Shown here one piece after another: positions 31,216-38,467 of a stretch of 41,461 nucleotides of DNA. Source of the DNA: an uncultured Clostridia bacterium (lineage in GTDB: Bacteria > Bacillota > Clostridia > Lachnospirales > Bianqueaceae); NCBI GenBank assembly GCA_937892735.1, contig CALBGL010000070.1, positions 1-41,461 of the forward strand, written 5' to 3'. Positions within the stretch are counted from its first letter, which is position 1; every line of letters begins with the position of its first letter. A program made the translations under genes and the position numbers. Under the pieces are notes generated by a model. That model had not been told where the DNA came from and ran no database searches. It saw only the letters and a list, made by a program, of their open reading frames with translations.

Positions 31216-32251
31216 TTCTTCGGTGGCAGCTTATCTTCTAAAGGAACAAGGGTACGATGTCATGGGCGTGACGATGCAAACCGGCAGCGTCTCGGGGGAG
31301 ACAATTGCGGACGCTGCCGGCGTCGCGTCGTTTCTGGGCATTCCATATGATGTCGTCGATTTTCGCGAGGAATTTCGCCGGTATGTGATGGATTCCTTCG
31401 CGGCAAGCTATGAGAAAGGAAGGACGCCCAATCCCTGCATCGTCTGCAACCGTCTGGTGAAGTGGGAGTCTCTGCTTTGCTGGGCGAAGCGCGCGGGAGT
31501 GGATCTTGTGGCAACCGGACATTACACGAGGATCTGTAAGCTGCCCAATGGGCGGTATACGCTGAAGCGGAGCCGGGGAGGAAAGGATCAGACCTACGTG
31601 CTGTATGGGCTGAGCCAGGATCAGCTGCGCCATACCCGTATGCCATTGGCACAGTATGGTAAAGAGGATGTACGGAAGATCGCGCGGGAGTTAGGGCTTC
31701 CGGTGGCCAGTAAGCCGGATAGCCAGGAGATCTGTTTTATACCGGATCAGGACTATGTGAAGTTCTTAGAAGAATACACGGGCAGAACCATGCCGAAGGG
31801 ACATTTTGTGGACACGGCGGGCCATGTGCTGGGGGAGCATCAGGGACTGTGGCGGTATACGGTAGGACAGAGAAAGGGGCTGGGCATCGCTCTGGGACGT
31901 CCTGCGTTTGTACTGGCCCTGCGGCCGGAAACCAATGAGGTCGTGCTGGGGACGAACGAGGAAGCTTTTGCCGGGACGCTGTGGGCAGAAGAGATCCGTC
32001 CTATGGCGGTGGAAACGATTCCCGTAGGAGAAGGGATTCCGCTTACGGCACAGATTCGATACAGCCATGCGCCCGCGCCGGGACATCTATGGATGGAGGC
32101 GGAAGGACGAGCCAGATTCGAATTCAATGCGCCGCAGCGCGCCATCACGCCGGGACAGGGTGTGGTATTTTATCAGGAGGATTATATATATGCCGGAGGA
32201 ACGATTGTATCCCAGGGAGGATTGGCAGGATCGTCTGATTGCGTGGTATAA
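31175..32251 (+). CDS. mnmA: tRNA-uridine 2-sulfurtransferase
   Basis: A 358-residue enzyme that makes the 2-thio group of s2U34 in tRNAs for Lys, Glu and Gln. The ATP pyrophosphatase loop GLSGGVDSSVAAYLL is at about residues 8-22. The catalytic cysteines are C88 in NPCIVCNRLVKW and C187 in SQEICFIPD, which take over persulfide sulfur. The TTG at 31175 has GGAGG 6 bases upstream and gives the usual KKKIVIGLSGGVDSS start; the frame continues upstream to 30959 inside the previous gene but without family support. The 3' end overlaps mutY by 62 bases. NifS three genes upstream is a plausible sulfur donor. Confidence 0.95.
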   Translation: MKKKIVIGLSGGVDSSVAAYLLKEQGYDVMGVTMQTGSVSGETIADAAGVASFLGIPYDVVDFREEFRRYVMDSFAASYEKGRTPNPCIVCNRLVKWESLLCWAKRAGVDLVATGHYTRICKLPNGRYTLKRSRGGKDQTYVLYGLSQDQLRHTRMPLAQYGKEDVRKIARELGLPVASKPDSQEICFIPDQDYVKFLEEYTGRTMPKGHFVDTAGHVLGEHQGLWRYTVGQRKGLGIALGRPAFVLALRPETNEVVLGTNEEAFAGTLWAEEIRPMAVETIPVGEGIPLTAQIRYSHAPAPGHLWMEAEGRARFEFNAPQRAITPGQGVVFYQEDYIYAGGTIVSQGGLAGSSDCVV

Positions 32252-33296
32252 CCGGGGACATCGTGACTTGCCTTGGAGAAATACACGGGATCCTTATAAA
32301 ATATGGGTATCGGAGATCATGCTGCAGCAGACGCGCGTAGAGGCCGTTCGAAGTTATTATACCCGTTTCATGGAAGATTTTCCGACGGTGAGCCGACTGG
32401 CGGCAGCTCCGTTGGATCAGGTATTGAAGGACTGGGAAGGGTTAGGATACTACTCCAGGGCGCGAAATCTGCACAAGGCGGCAGGACAGATCGTGGATAT
32501 GGGTGGTTTTCCTACGACGTATGAACAGATCCGCAGTCTTGCTGGCATTGGCGATTATACTGCGGGCGCTATTTGTAGCATCGCGTATAATCAACCGGCG
32601 GCCGCGGTCGATGGAAATGTTCTGCGAGTGATTGCGCGTCTGTACGCTTATGAGGAGGATATCCTAGATACAAAGGCTAAGCGTCAGATCACGAGGTGGG
32701 TCATAGAACACATTCCAGAGAACACAAGCTATGAAAAGGGACCTTGCGCGTATACCCAGGCGCTCATGGAACTGGGTGCCATGGTCTGTATCCCAAAGGC
32801 ACCCCGATGCGAAAAGTGCCCGCTGCGGGAGGATTGCCGGGCGCTGGCCCAGGATCTGACGGAGATCCTGCCCGTGCGGAGGAAGCAGAAGGCGCAGAAG
32901 GTGGTATACCGCTATATTGGCATTCTGGAAAGGAAACAGTCGGGAAGCGGCCGACTGGAAGTCCTGATGCATCGGCGCAAGGAAGGCGGCCTCTTAGGAG
33001 GCCTGTGGGAATATCCGGGCGTGGATGCGGCTTCTGCGGAAGAAATGCAGCAGGCATTCTGGCAGGAATGGCACCTGGAGGTGCGTCCGATGCATTACCT
33101 TTTTGAGACAGAGCATGTTTTTACCCATCGCCATTGGAAGATGCAGGTCTACAAGGTCCATGTGGACGATCCGCCTGCTGATTCCGCAGAATGGTGCTGG
33201 GCCGACGTGGACAGGCAGCGGGAGCTGATGATTCCGACTGCTTTTCGTAAGATACAGGAGTATCTGGCGGAGCCAGAACAGTTGAGATTGATATAG
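32190..33296 (+). CDS. mutY: A/G-specific adenine glycosylase
   Basis: A 368-residue base-excision repair enzyme that removes adenine mispaired with 8-oxoguanine. Catalytic glutamate in SEIMLQQTRVEAV (about residue 37-45), helix-hairpin-helix in RSLAGIGDYTAGAICSIAY, catalytic aspartate in VDGNVLRVIARL (about 138), and the [4Fe-4S] ligands C-x6-C-x2-C-x5-C in CIPKAPRCEKCPLREDC (about 195-211). A C-terminal NUDIX-like domain with EGGLLGGLWEYPGVD reads the opposite 8-oxoG. The ATG 32190 with AGGAGG 9 bases upstream is chosen; the open frame reaches back to 32067 within mnmA. It ends at 33296, directly before the decayed insertion element. Confidence 0.94.
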   Translation: MPEERLYPREDWQDRLIAWYNRGHRDLPWRNTRDPYKIWVSEIMLQQTRVEAVRSYYTRFMEDFPTVSRLAAAPLDQVLKDWEGLGYYSRARNLHKAAGQIVDMGGFPTTYEQIRSLAGIGDYTAGAICSIAYNQPAAAVDGNVLRVIARLYAYEEDILDTKAKRQITRWVIEHIPENTSYEKGPCAYTQALMELGAMVCIPKAPRCEKCPLREDCRALAQDLTEILPVRRKQKAQKVVYRYIGILERKQSGSGRLEVLMHRRKEGGLLGGLWEYPGVDAASAEEMQQAFWQEWHLEVRPMHYLFETEHVFTHRHWKMQVYKVHVDDPPADSAEWCWADVDRQRELMIPTAFRKIQEYLAEPEQLRLI

Positions 33297-33342
33297 CAGC
33301 GAAAAAGGAGTCGTTGCAAAATAGATGAGAAATCATGATATG

Positions 33343-34050
33343 CTCCCTTCTAGGTAGACAAGTGAAATCATAAAAATTTGTCACTTAGGAGGGAGTATTG
33401 TTATGGCATTTAAACACAAGTATTCCTATCACGAAAAAGAGCGTATTCTGATCGAATACCTCAATGGTACTCACGAACTCTGCCTTATCTAGGGAATGAA
33501 CCAAGGAGCCTTAAAAGACGAGTATACCATCGGGCTAAAAATTTACAGTATATTGTCGAAAATGTACTTGACCGGCAGTTCAGTGCCTCAACCTCGAACA
33601 AGAAATGGCTTACTGATGTGACAGAATTTCATTACTATATCGGTCTTGAGAAACACAGAGATCGTAGACTATGTCATTGGTGACTCCAATAACAACCGTC
33701 TGGCATTGATGCGGTAATCAAGGGAAATCCTGATGCCCATCCGCCTTTTCATAGTGACAGGAGCTTTCAATATACGAACAGGGACTTTCTCATTAGTTTT
33801 CGTGTAATGTAACAATTGGGACGGGGAAGTAATGAGAACCCCCCGGACTTTCTCATTGCTTTTTGAGTGATGTAACATTTTCCCTACCAGACCAATGAGA
33901 AAATTCGCCAGGTATTCATGCTATGGACTGTGAAATCGCAAGGTTCTTATGGAACATCCTGAAAACTAAAAAGGAGTCCCGTACATTTACGGAACTCCTT
34001 AGGAGGTCGTACTCTTGAATCCTGTACAAATGGTGAGACATCGTAGGTAT
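33343..34050 (+). pseudogene. Degraded IS3-family (IS150-like) transposase remnant
   Basis: Several frames carry IS3-family transposase pieces. ATG 33403 opens a 29-codon OrfA-like start (MAFKHKYSYHEKERILIEYL) cut by TAG. Later text reads SNKKWLTDVTEFHY (first catalytic Asp region), VDYVIGDSNNNRL, GNPDAHPPFHSDRSFQYTNRDF (second Asp region) and DCEIARFLWNILKTKKESRTF (end region with the final catalytic site altered). These pieces are in different frames with stops and missing parts, so it cannot make a transposase. A hairpin CTCCCT...AGGGAG with AAGTGA...TCACTT (33343-33395) precedes the first frame. The element ends cannot be defined; the region 33990-34071 shows nothing else recognisable. 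Confidence 0.75.
33782..33901. repeat. 63-bp direct repeat with inverted arms inside the transposase remnant
   Basis: GGACTTTCTCATT begins at 33782 and again at 33845; the following 20 bases are also alike (TTTT, G, GT, ATGTAACA). Each unit holds an inverted pair, TTTCTCATT with AATGAGAA, about 40 bases apart. It replaces transposase sequence between the second Asp region and the end region, so it was inserted or generated later. Confidence 0.7.
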
Positions 34051-34071
34051 TTTGTAACAGTCTCTGCCGTG

Positions 34072-35256
34072 TTATGTATTTTTTTGTTCGATCTGGATCT
34101 CGCCGGCCTTTTGCAGCGCGAGCTTGGCCGCGATCGGGCCGATGATCGAATAGATGAAGGTAGAACATAGGATGATGGTTCGAATCTGATCCGCGTACTG
34201 GGGTACGGCGGTAGCAGCTACCACCACAAGGCCGAGCGCTACACCTGCCTGAGGCATCAGGGTAGGACCCAGATATTTATTAATCTTGGCTTCTTGATGG
34301 GTTAGGACGCCGCCCAGCCAAGAACCGACCATCTTACCGATGACACGAAGTACCACGTATAGAATGCCGATGATACCGATGCTGGCCAGGGCCGAGATCT
34401 GAAAACCAGCGCCGGAAATGACAAAGAAGATCATATAGATGGGAGGCGTAAAGGTTTCGCTGACTTCCACGATATCATCCACTTCATCATAGATATTCAC
34501 CAGGAAGGCGCCCAGCGTCATACAGGTGAGAAGAGCAGAACCGCCGACCGTTTCCGAAATCCAATAGCAGAACAGAATACAGAAAATGATGATGCAGAGT
34601 CGGTTTGAATGCTTGTGGAAGAATCGGAGTATGAACTTCATGATCAGGCTGATGGCAGCGCCGATGATGACCGAGATGATCAGCTGATAGAAAGGGCTTA
34701 GAATCGAAAGTAAAAGATTCATATCAGTGGATCCCATCGCATTTACAATCGTACTGGCAAACCCGAAACCGATGAGTGCCGTAGCATCATCAATCGCTAC
34801 CACGCTGAGCAGCATGGAGGTCAGCGAACCCTTTGCCTTGTATTGATTGATAACCATGATGGTCTGCGCGGGGGCTGTGGCAGCGGCAATGGCTCCCAGC
34901 ATGATGGAGAGCTTCATATCGAAGCCTAGAAGGATTAGTATGATAGATACGAGAAGAATAGCGCCAAAGGATTCAAAACACGCAATGATGATAGGCGCTG
35001 CCCCAACTCGACGGAAATAATTCAGACTGAATCCCGTTCCGACAGAAAAGGCGATGAAGCCAAGAGCAATATCGGATATGACAGCAAAGCCGTCCACCAT
35101 TTCCTGCGAAATAATGTTGAACACCGCCGGCCCCAGGAGCAGGCCGGCAATCAGGTAGCCCGTGACATTAGGGAGTTTTGCCAGCTTCCCCAGCCGTCCC
35201 ATAAGCAGGCCGGCTAGGAGCATGATGGCAGTCGCAAAAATGATCTCATTTTCCAT
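34072..35256 (-). CDS. Cation/proton antiporter (CPA2-type, NhaP/Kef-like)
   Basis: A 394-residue membrane protein with about 12-13 segments. Markers of the monovalent cation:proton antiporter family are the N-terminal GRLGKLAKLPNVTGYLIAGLLLGP, the crossing-helix region AIAAATAPAQTIMVINQY and the acidic pair in VVAIDDATALIGFGFA (about residues 155-170), which corresponds to the ion-binding aspartates. There is no C-terminal nucleotide-binding RCK/TrkA domain. The ATG overlaps the 3' end of the upstream PII-like gene by 11 bases, so the two are coupled, and that small cytoplasmic protein may replace the missing regulatory domain. Whether Na+ or K+ is exchanged cannot be told. No clear terminator follows. 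Confidence 0.85.
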   Translation of the reverse strand: MENEIIFATAIMLLAGLLMGRLGKLAKLPNVTGYLIAGLLLGPAVFNIISQEMVDGFAVISDIALGFIAFSVGTGFSLNYFRRVGAAPIIIACFESFGAILLVSIILILLGFDMKLSIMLGAIAAATAPAQTIMVINQYKAKGSLTSMLLSVVAIDDATALIGFGFASTIVNAMGSTDMNLLLSILSPFYQLIISVIIGAAISLIMKFILRFFHKHSNRLCIIIFCILFCYWISETVGGSALLTCMTLGAFLVNIYDEVDDIVEVSETFTPPIYMIFFVISGAGFQISALASIGIIGILYVVLRVIGKMVGSWLGGVLTHQEAKINKYLGPTLMPQAGVALGLVVVAATAVPQYADQIRTIILCSTFIYSIIGPIAAKLALQKAGEIQIEQKNT

Positions 35257-35599
35257 GGCGTTTCAGCCCCCGTACATATCCTACCGGGAACGTGAAGAGA
35301 AGTCCGGTGTTTTCATTTTCCAGGCTGCCGACTACGGATTCAATGGTTTCTACGGCCTCTTCTATTTGATCGTCTGCCAGCAGGGTCATAAGGGTATAGT
35401 TTTTCTGACGACTGCGGGATAGATACATTCGCACGGCGCTGAGAAACTCGAATTCATCCTCATCATGATGGGATTTTAAAACACGTGCCATTCCTGTGCT
35501 TTCAAAGATCGTGGCGCCATGGATCCCATGACGTTCCATCTGACTCAACAACTCATCTAGTTTTTCAGGGGCATTGAGTACAAAGAAAAGAACCTGCAT
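35246..35599 (-). CDS. Small PII-like protein coupled to the antiporter
   Basis: A 117-residue protein beginning MQVLFFVLNAPEKLDELLSQMERHGIHGATIFESTGMARVL, which follows the PII-superfamily pattern: a first beta strand, helix, then the GATI(F)ESTGM strand. The second half (LMTLLADDQIEEAVETIESVVGSLENENTGLLFTFPVGYVRGLK) is like the second beta-alpha-beta and C-terminal strand of PII/CutA folds. ATG 35599 has GGAGT 9 bases upstream; the frame extends upstream to 35719 without a binding site. Small PII-like proteins beside transporters often bind nucleotides and gate them. The fold assignment is from pattern only, so moderately sure. Confidence 0.7.
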   Translation of the reverse strand: MQVLFFVLNAPEKLDELLSQMERHGIHGATIFESTGMARVLKSHHDEDEFEFLSAVRMYLSRSRQKNYTLMTLLADDQIEEAVETIESVVGSLENENTGLLFTFPVGYVRGLKRHGK

Positions 35600-35674
35600 A
35601 TATGTCAACTCCTTGTTCTGTGATTTGCGAACCCTATTGTAGCGCAAATTCAGAGGTTTTACAAGAGTATTCAT

Positions 35675-35704
35675 AAAAAAGACTGCCGTATTTTCGCGGC
35701 AGTC
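35675..35704 (-). terminator. Rho-independent terminator of the minus-strand flavin reductase
   Basis: On the minus strand GACTGCCG pairs with CGGCAGTC (35697-35704 with 35681-35688), followed by TTTTTT (35680-35675). It directly follows the stop codon at 35716. Confidence 0.85.
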
Positions 35705-35715
35705 CGAAAGGAAAA

Positions 35716-36222
35716 TCAATCTTGTTTCCAGACTTCCAAAATCTCCCCTATATATAGAGTATGATAATCCTTATCCCCATAGATGGATGCGTCCAAGGCA
35801 GGATCATCGAAGGTTTCAGGAGTCAGCGGCACATGGCACATCTTACGACAGACGAAGACCAGCTTTGCTTCTTCGAAATATAAGGCGTCATGGCTGTAGG
35901 CCAGAGTCAGTCCACACTTTTCGATCTTGTTCTCGTCTCGGCCAGAGACACTTCCCAGATAGGAGAGTATCTGTTTCTGAGAGGAATCATAGAAGGAAAG
36001 AGTGAAGGTGTCGCCAGAATCCAGAAATTCTTTGGTATACCGGCTCTTTCGCACGTATACGGTAACGACATCTTTGTTCCAAATGTGTCCCACACCTCCC
36101 CAGGAGACCGTCATCGTACCCGCATGATTCGGGGTACCGGCACTAAGAAGCGCCCATTCCTGGCTGATTTTTGTGAAGGGATTGAAGGAAAGAGTCTGAA
36201 TATCAATTTTTTGTAATGCCAT
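35716..36222 (-). CDS. Flavin reductase family protein (second copy of the fold)
   Basis: A 168-residue FMN-binding split-barrel protein. Family-like parts are PFTKISQEWALLSAG, TMTVSWGGVGHIWNKDVVTVYVRKSRYTKEFLDSGDTFTLSFY and YLGSVSGRDENKIEKCGLTL, which line the flavin and correspond to the reductase/flavoredoxin signature. GGAGG lies 8 bases before the ATG. It differs clearly from the protein at 2442-3014, so it is a separate subfamily rather than a recent duplicate. It ends with its own terminator. The substrate and electron partner are unknown. Confidence 0.8.
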   Translation of the reverse strand: MALQKIDIQTLSFNPFTKISQEWALLSAGTPNHAGTMTVSWGGVGHIWNKDVVTVYVRKSRYTKEFLDSGDTFTLSFYDSSQKQILSYLGSVSGRDENKIEKCGLTLAYSHDALYFEEAKLVFVCRKMCHVPLTPETFDDPALDASIYGDKDYHTLYIGEILEVWKQD

Positions 36223-36256
36223 ATGAAGTACCTCCTAACTATTGAGATTACTTACA

Positions 36257-37018
36257 TTATAGATCATTTTGAGAAGTCTGGCAATCCCTTTCTTTCCGAG
36301 AGGACACCAGGAGCATCATGGGCCGGCGCATTTCATCTTTCATGCCGGGCAGATCCATCAAGTGCTCGGGAGGCTGCGGTTCGATGACGCGAAGAATCTG
36401 AAAACCGGCATCCAGCAGCGTATTCAGATAGGTGGTGAGAGTTCTGTGGTATTTGATCACATGTTCCCCCAGAAAGACAGCGTCCCGCCTCCCTTCATAG
36501 TAATAGCGATCTACAGGAAAGTGGAGGATCTTGCCATTCGCATCGTAATACCAGTCCTGGGATCCATAGGAGGTGAAGACTGGGTGTTCGACGGAAAATA
36601 CAAAATCACCGCCCGTACACAGCCATTGGGCAACATTCTGTACCAAGGCAGGATAATCTGCTACATAGTGGAAGGCCAGGGAGCTGATGATGATGTCGAA
36701 AGAGGCTGCGGGAAAATGCAGATCTTCCATGGCAGACTGTTGATAGCGGATATGAGGATGTGCATGGTGAGAGGCGGCTTCTTCCAGCATCTTGCGGGAA
36801 ATATCCACGCCAAGTACGGAAGCGGCGCCGTGCTCAGCTGCATAGACACAATGCCAACCATAGCCGCAGCCCAAATCGAGTACACGTCGGCCTGTGAAAT
36901 CCGGCAGGAGACCCTGCAGTGCAGGCCATTCTCCGGCACCGGCAAGTCCTAACTGGGAACGGCTCATTTCGCTGTATTTCTGAAAAAATAAGGGATCGTC
37001 ATATTTATTTTCCTTCAT
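36257..37018 (-). CDS. Class I SAM-dependent methyltransferase
   Basis: A 253-residue methyltransferase. SAM motif I is VLDLGCGYGWHCVYAAEHGA (about residues 46-65), with GVDISRKML as motif II and the following acidic/aromatic motifs in SFDIIISSLAFHYVADYPALV (about 105-126). The C-terminal part has YYYEGRRDAVFLGEHVIKYHRTLTTYLNTLLDAGF, usual in the UbiE/small-molecule group. The start overlaps the MATE gene by 14 bases, so both are on one transcript. The methyl acceptor is unknown; a small molecule exported by the MATE pump is conceivable but not shown. Confidence 0.85.
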   Translation of the reverse strand: MKENKYDDPLFFQKYSEMSRSQLGLAGAGEWPALQGLLPDFTGRRVLDLGCGYGWHCVYAAEHGAASVLGVDISRKMLEEAASHHAHPHIRYQQSAMEDLHFPAASFDIIISSLAFHYVADYPALVQNVAQWLCTGGDFVFSVEHPVFTSYGSQDWYYDANGKILHFPVDRYYYEGRRDAVFLGEHVIKYHRTLTTYLNTLLDAGFQILRVIEPQPPEHLMDLPGMKDEMRRPMMLLVSSRKERDCQTSQNDL

Positions 37019-38357
37019 GAGAAGACTCCTTTCTCATAGTGACGGATCGCAGCATGTACGCGGCAACAAGACTGGCAACCAGTTCTGCGATCGGAAAGGC
37101 GATCCAGATGCCGATGGGACCGATCCAGCAAGAAAGAATCCATCCCAAGGGAACAATGATAATGAGTTGGCGAAGTAAGGAGATGAGGAGCGAAGAACGT
37201 CCACGTCCCAACGCCTCGAAGACGCCGGATGCGACGATGCCTACAGAAGAGAGAAGAAAGCTGGGACCAATGATGCGTAAGGCAGGAACGCCGTAGGCAA
37301 GCAGGATTTCGTCCGCGTCAAAGATACGTAGGATCGGACCAGGAATGAACAAGGCGGCAAGGGTTCCGATGAGCATGATACAAGCAATTAGCCGCAGACC
37401 GTATCGAATGGTCTCGGTAACGCGAGCGGTTTCTCCTGCGCCGTAATTATAGCTGATGATAGGCCGCATACCCTGAATCATACCATTGGCCGGCATGTTC
37501 ACAAAGGTTTGCAGTTTATAATACAGACCAAATACGGCTACGTAGACAGCATCAAACTGTGTGAGGATACCGTTTAGAATGCCCGTTAGAAGAGAGGGCA
37601 TGGAGAGCATCAGGCTGGAGGGACCGCCGATACCATAGATGCGTCGGATAATAGGTCCTTGAGGTTTCATATCGCGCAAACGAATCGTGATTCCGATATG
37701 CTGATGAAAATATACGACGACATAAAGGAGCATGGCTATGATCTGGCCGATTACTGTAGCCAACGCGGCTCCGGCCACACCGAGAGCAGGGAAACCGAAC
37801 CATCCAAAGATCAGTACGGGATCCAGCACAATATTGATAATGCAGCCGCTGGCCATGAGAAACATGGTGGTTTTCATACGGCCCAGTCCCTGAAAAATCT
37901 TCTCGAAGCACATCTGAAGGAGTTCACCGAAGGAAAGGAGGAGAACGATATAGGTATAGTCGCAGGCCCAACCGAGAATCTTGGGATCCGCCGTAAATAG
38001 CGCTAGGAAGGGACGGGTGATGACAAGGCCCAATCCAATAAATATCAGGCAGTGAATGAGGGTGAGAAAGATTCCGAGAGACGCGATACGGTTCGCCTCT
38101 TTTTGATGCCCTGCTCCCAGGGCCATGGAGAGAAGGGAACCTATCCCGACACCCATGCCGACACCGACAGATAGGATAATATTCTGTAGGGGAAAAGCCA
38201 GGGAAACGGCTGTAATCGCATCCGTGCCGAGCTGCGCGACCCAGATGCTGTCTACTATATTGTAAAGGGACTGAATGAACATGGACAGCACAACAGGGAT
38301 GGACATGGAACGCACGAGCTGAGGGATGGGTGTTTCTTTCAGGAATGTATTCTGCAT
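37005..38357 (-). CDS. MATE family efflux transporter
   Basis: A 450-residue transporter with 12 predicted membrane segments in two similar halves: IPVVLSMFIQSLYNIVDSIWVAQLGTDAITAVSLAFPLQ in the first and INGILTQFDAVYVAVFGLYYKLQTFVNMPANGMIQGMRPIISYNYGAG at the start of the second, both typical of MATE proteins that use Na+ or H+ gradients to expel drugs or metabolites. GAAAGGAT lies before ATG 38357. A promoter and a terminator hairpin are packed into the 100 bases upstream, suggesting attenuation. Substrate unknown. The methyltransferase follows with a 14-base overlap. Confidence 0.9.
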   Translation of the reverse strand: MQNTFLKETPIPQLVRSMSIPVVLSMFIQSLYNIVDSIWVAQLGTDAITAVSLAFPLQNIILSVGVGMGVGIGSLLSMALGAGHQKEANRIASLGIFLTLIHCLIFIGLGLVITRPFLALFTADPKILGWACDYTYIVLLLSFGELLQMCFEKIFQGLGRMKTTMFLMASGCIINIVLDPVLIFGWFGFPALGVAGAALATVIGQIIAMLLYVVVYFHQHIGITIRLRDMKPQGPIIRRIYGIGGPSSLMLSMPSLLTGILNGILTQFDAVYVAVFGLYYKLQTFVNMPANGMIQGMRPIISYNYGAGETARVTETIRYGLRLIACIMLIGTLAALFIPGPILRIFDADEILLAYGVPALRIIGPSFLLSSVGIVASGVFEALGRGRSSLLISLLRQLIIIVPLGWILSCWIGPIGIWIAFPIAELVASLVAAYMLRSVTMRKESSHEGK

Positions 38358-38377
38358 GATCAGTATCCTTTCTCGTC

Positions 38378-38417
38378 ATAAAAAAGCCTTCCCGCCTGTT
38401 TTGATGCGGGAAGGCTT
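38378..38417 (-). terminator. Hairpin terminator in the 5' leader of the MATE gene
   Basis: AAGCCTTCCCGC (38417-38406 read on the minus strand) pairs with GCGGGAAGGCTT (38395-38384), a perfect 12-bp stem, with TTTTTT at 38385-38380. It stands between the promoter at 38432-38459 and ATG 38357, so it is both a terminator for the upstream fusion gene and a potential attenuator. Confidence 0.85.
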
Positions 38418-38431
38418 GCATGTACATCTTC

Positions 38432-38459
38432 ATTATACACGATTCTCGTCAAAAAACAA
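38432..38459 (-). promoter_or_regulatory. Promoter of the MATE gene
   Basis: On the minus strand TTGTTT (38459-38454) and TATAAT (38437-38432) are 16 bases apart. The surrounding bases AATCGTGTATAATGAA match the NYN gene promoter. It places the transcription start just before the terminator hairpin. Confidence 0.65.
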
Positions 38460-38467
38460 CTGTTTTT

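Noticed and set aside
33669..33878. Minus-strand frame with a repeated HHSKSNEKV / HYTKTNEKV phrase
   Set aside because: The amino-acid repeat is a direct result of the 63-bp DNA duplication inside the decayed transposase; there is no start signal.
37924..38433. Minus-strand frame starting in the MATE leader and running 169 codons across the hairpin
   Set aside because: It runs mainly in another phase of the MATE gene and has no binding site; its start codon would be at the very 5' end of the transcript. A leaderless leader peptide is possible but unsupported.
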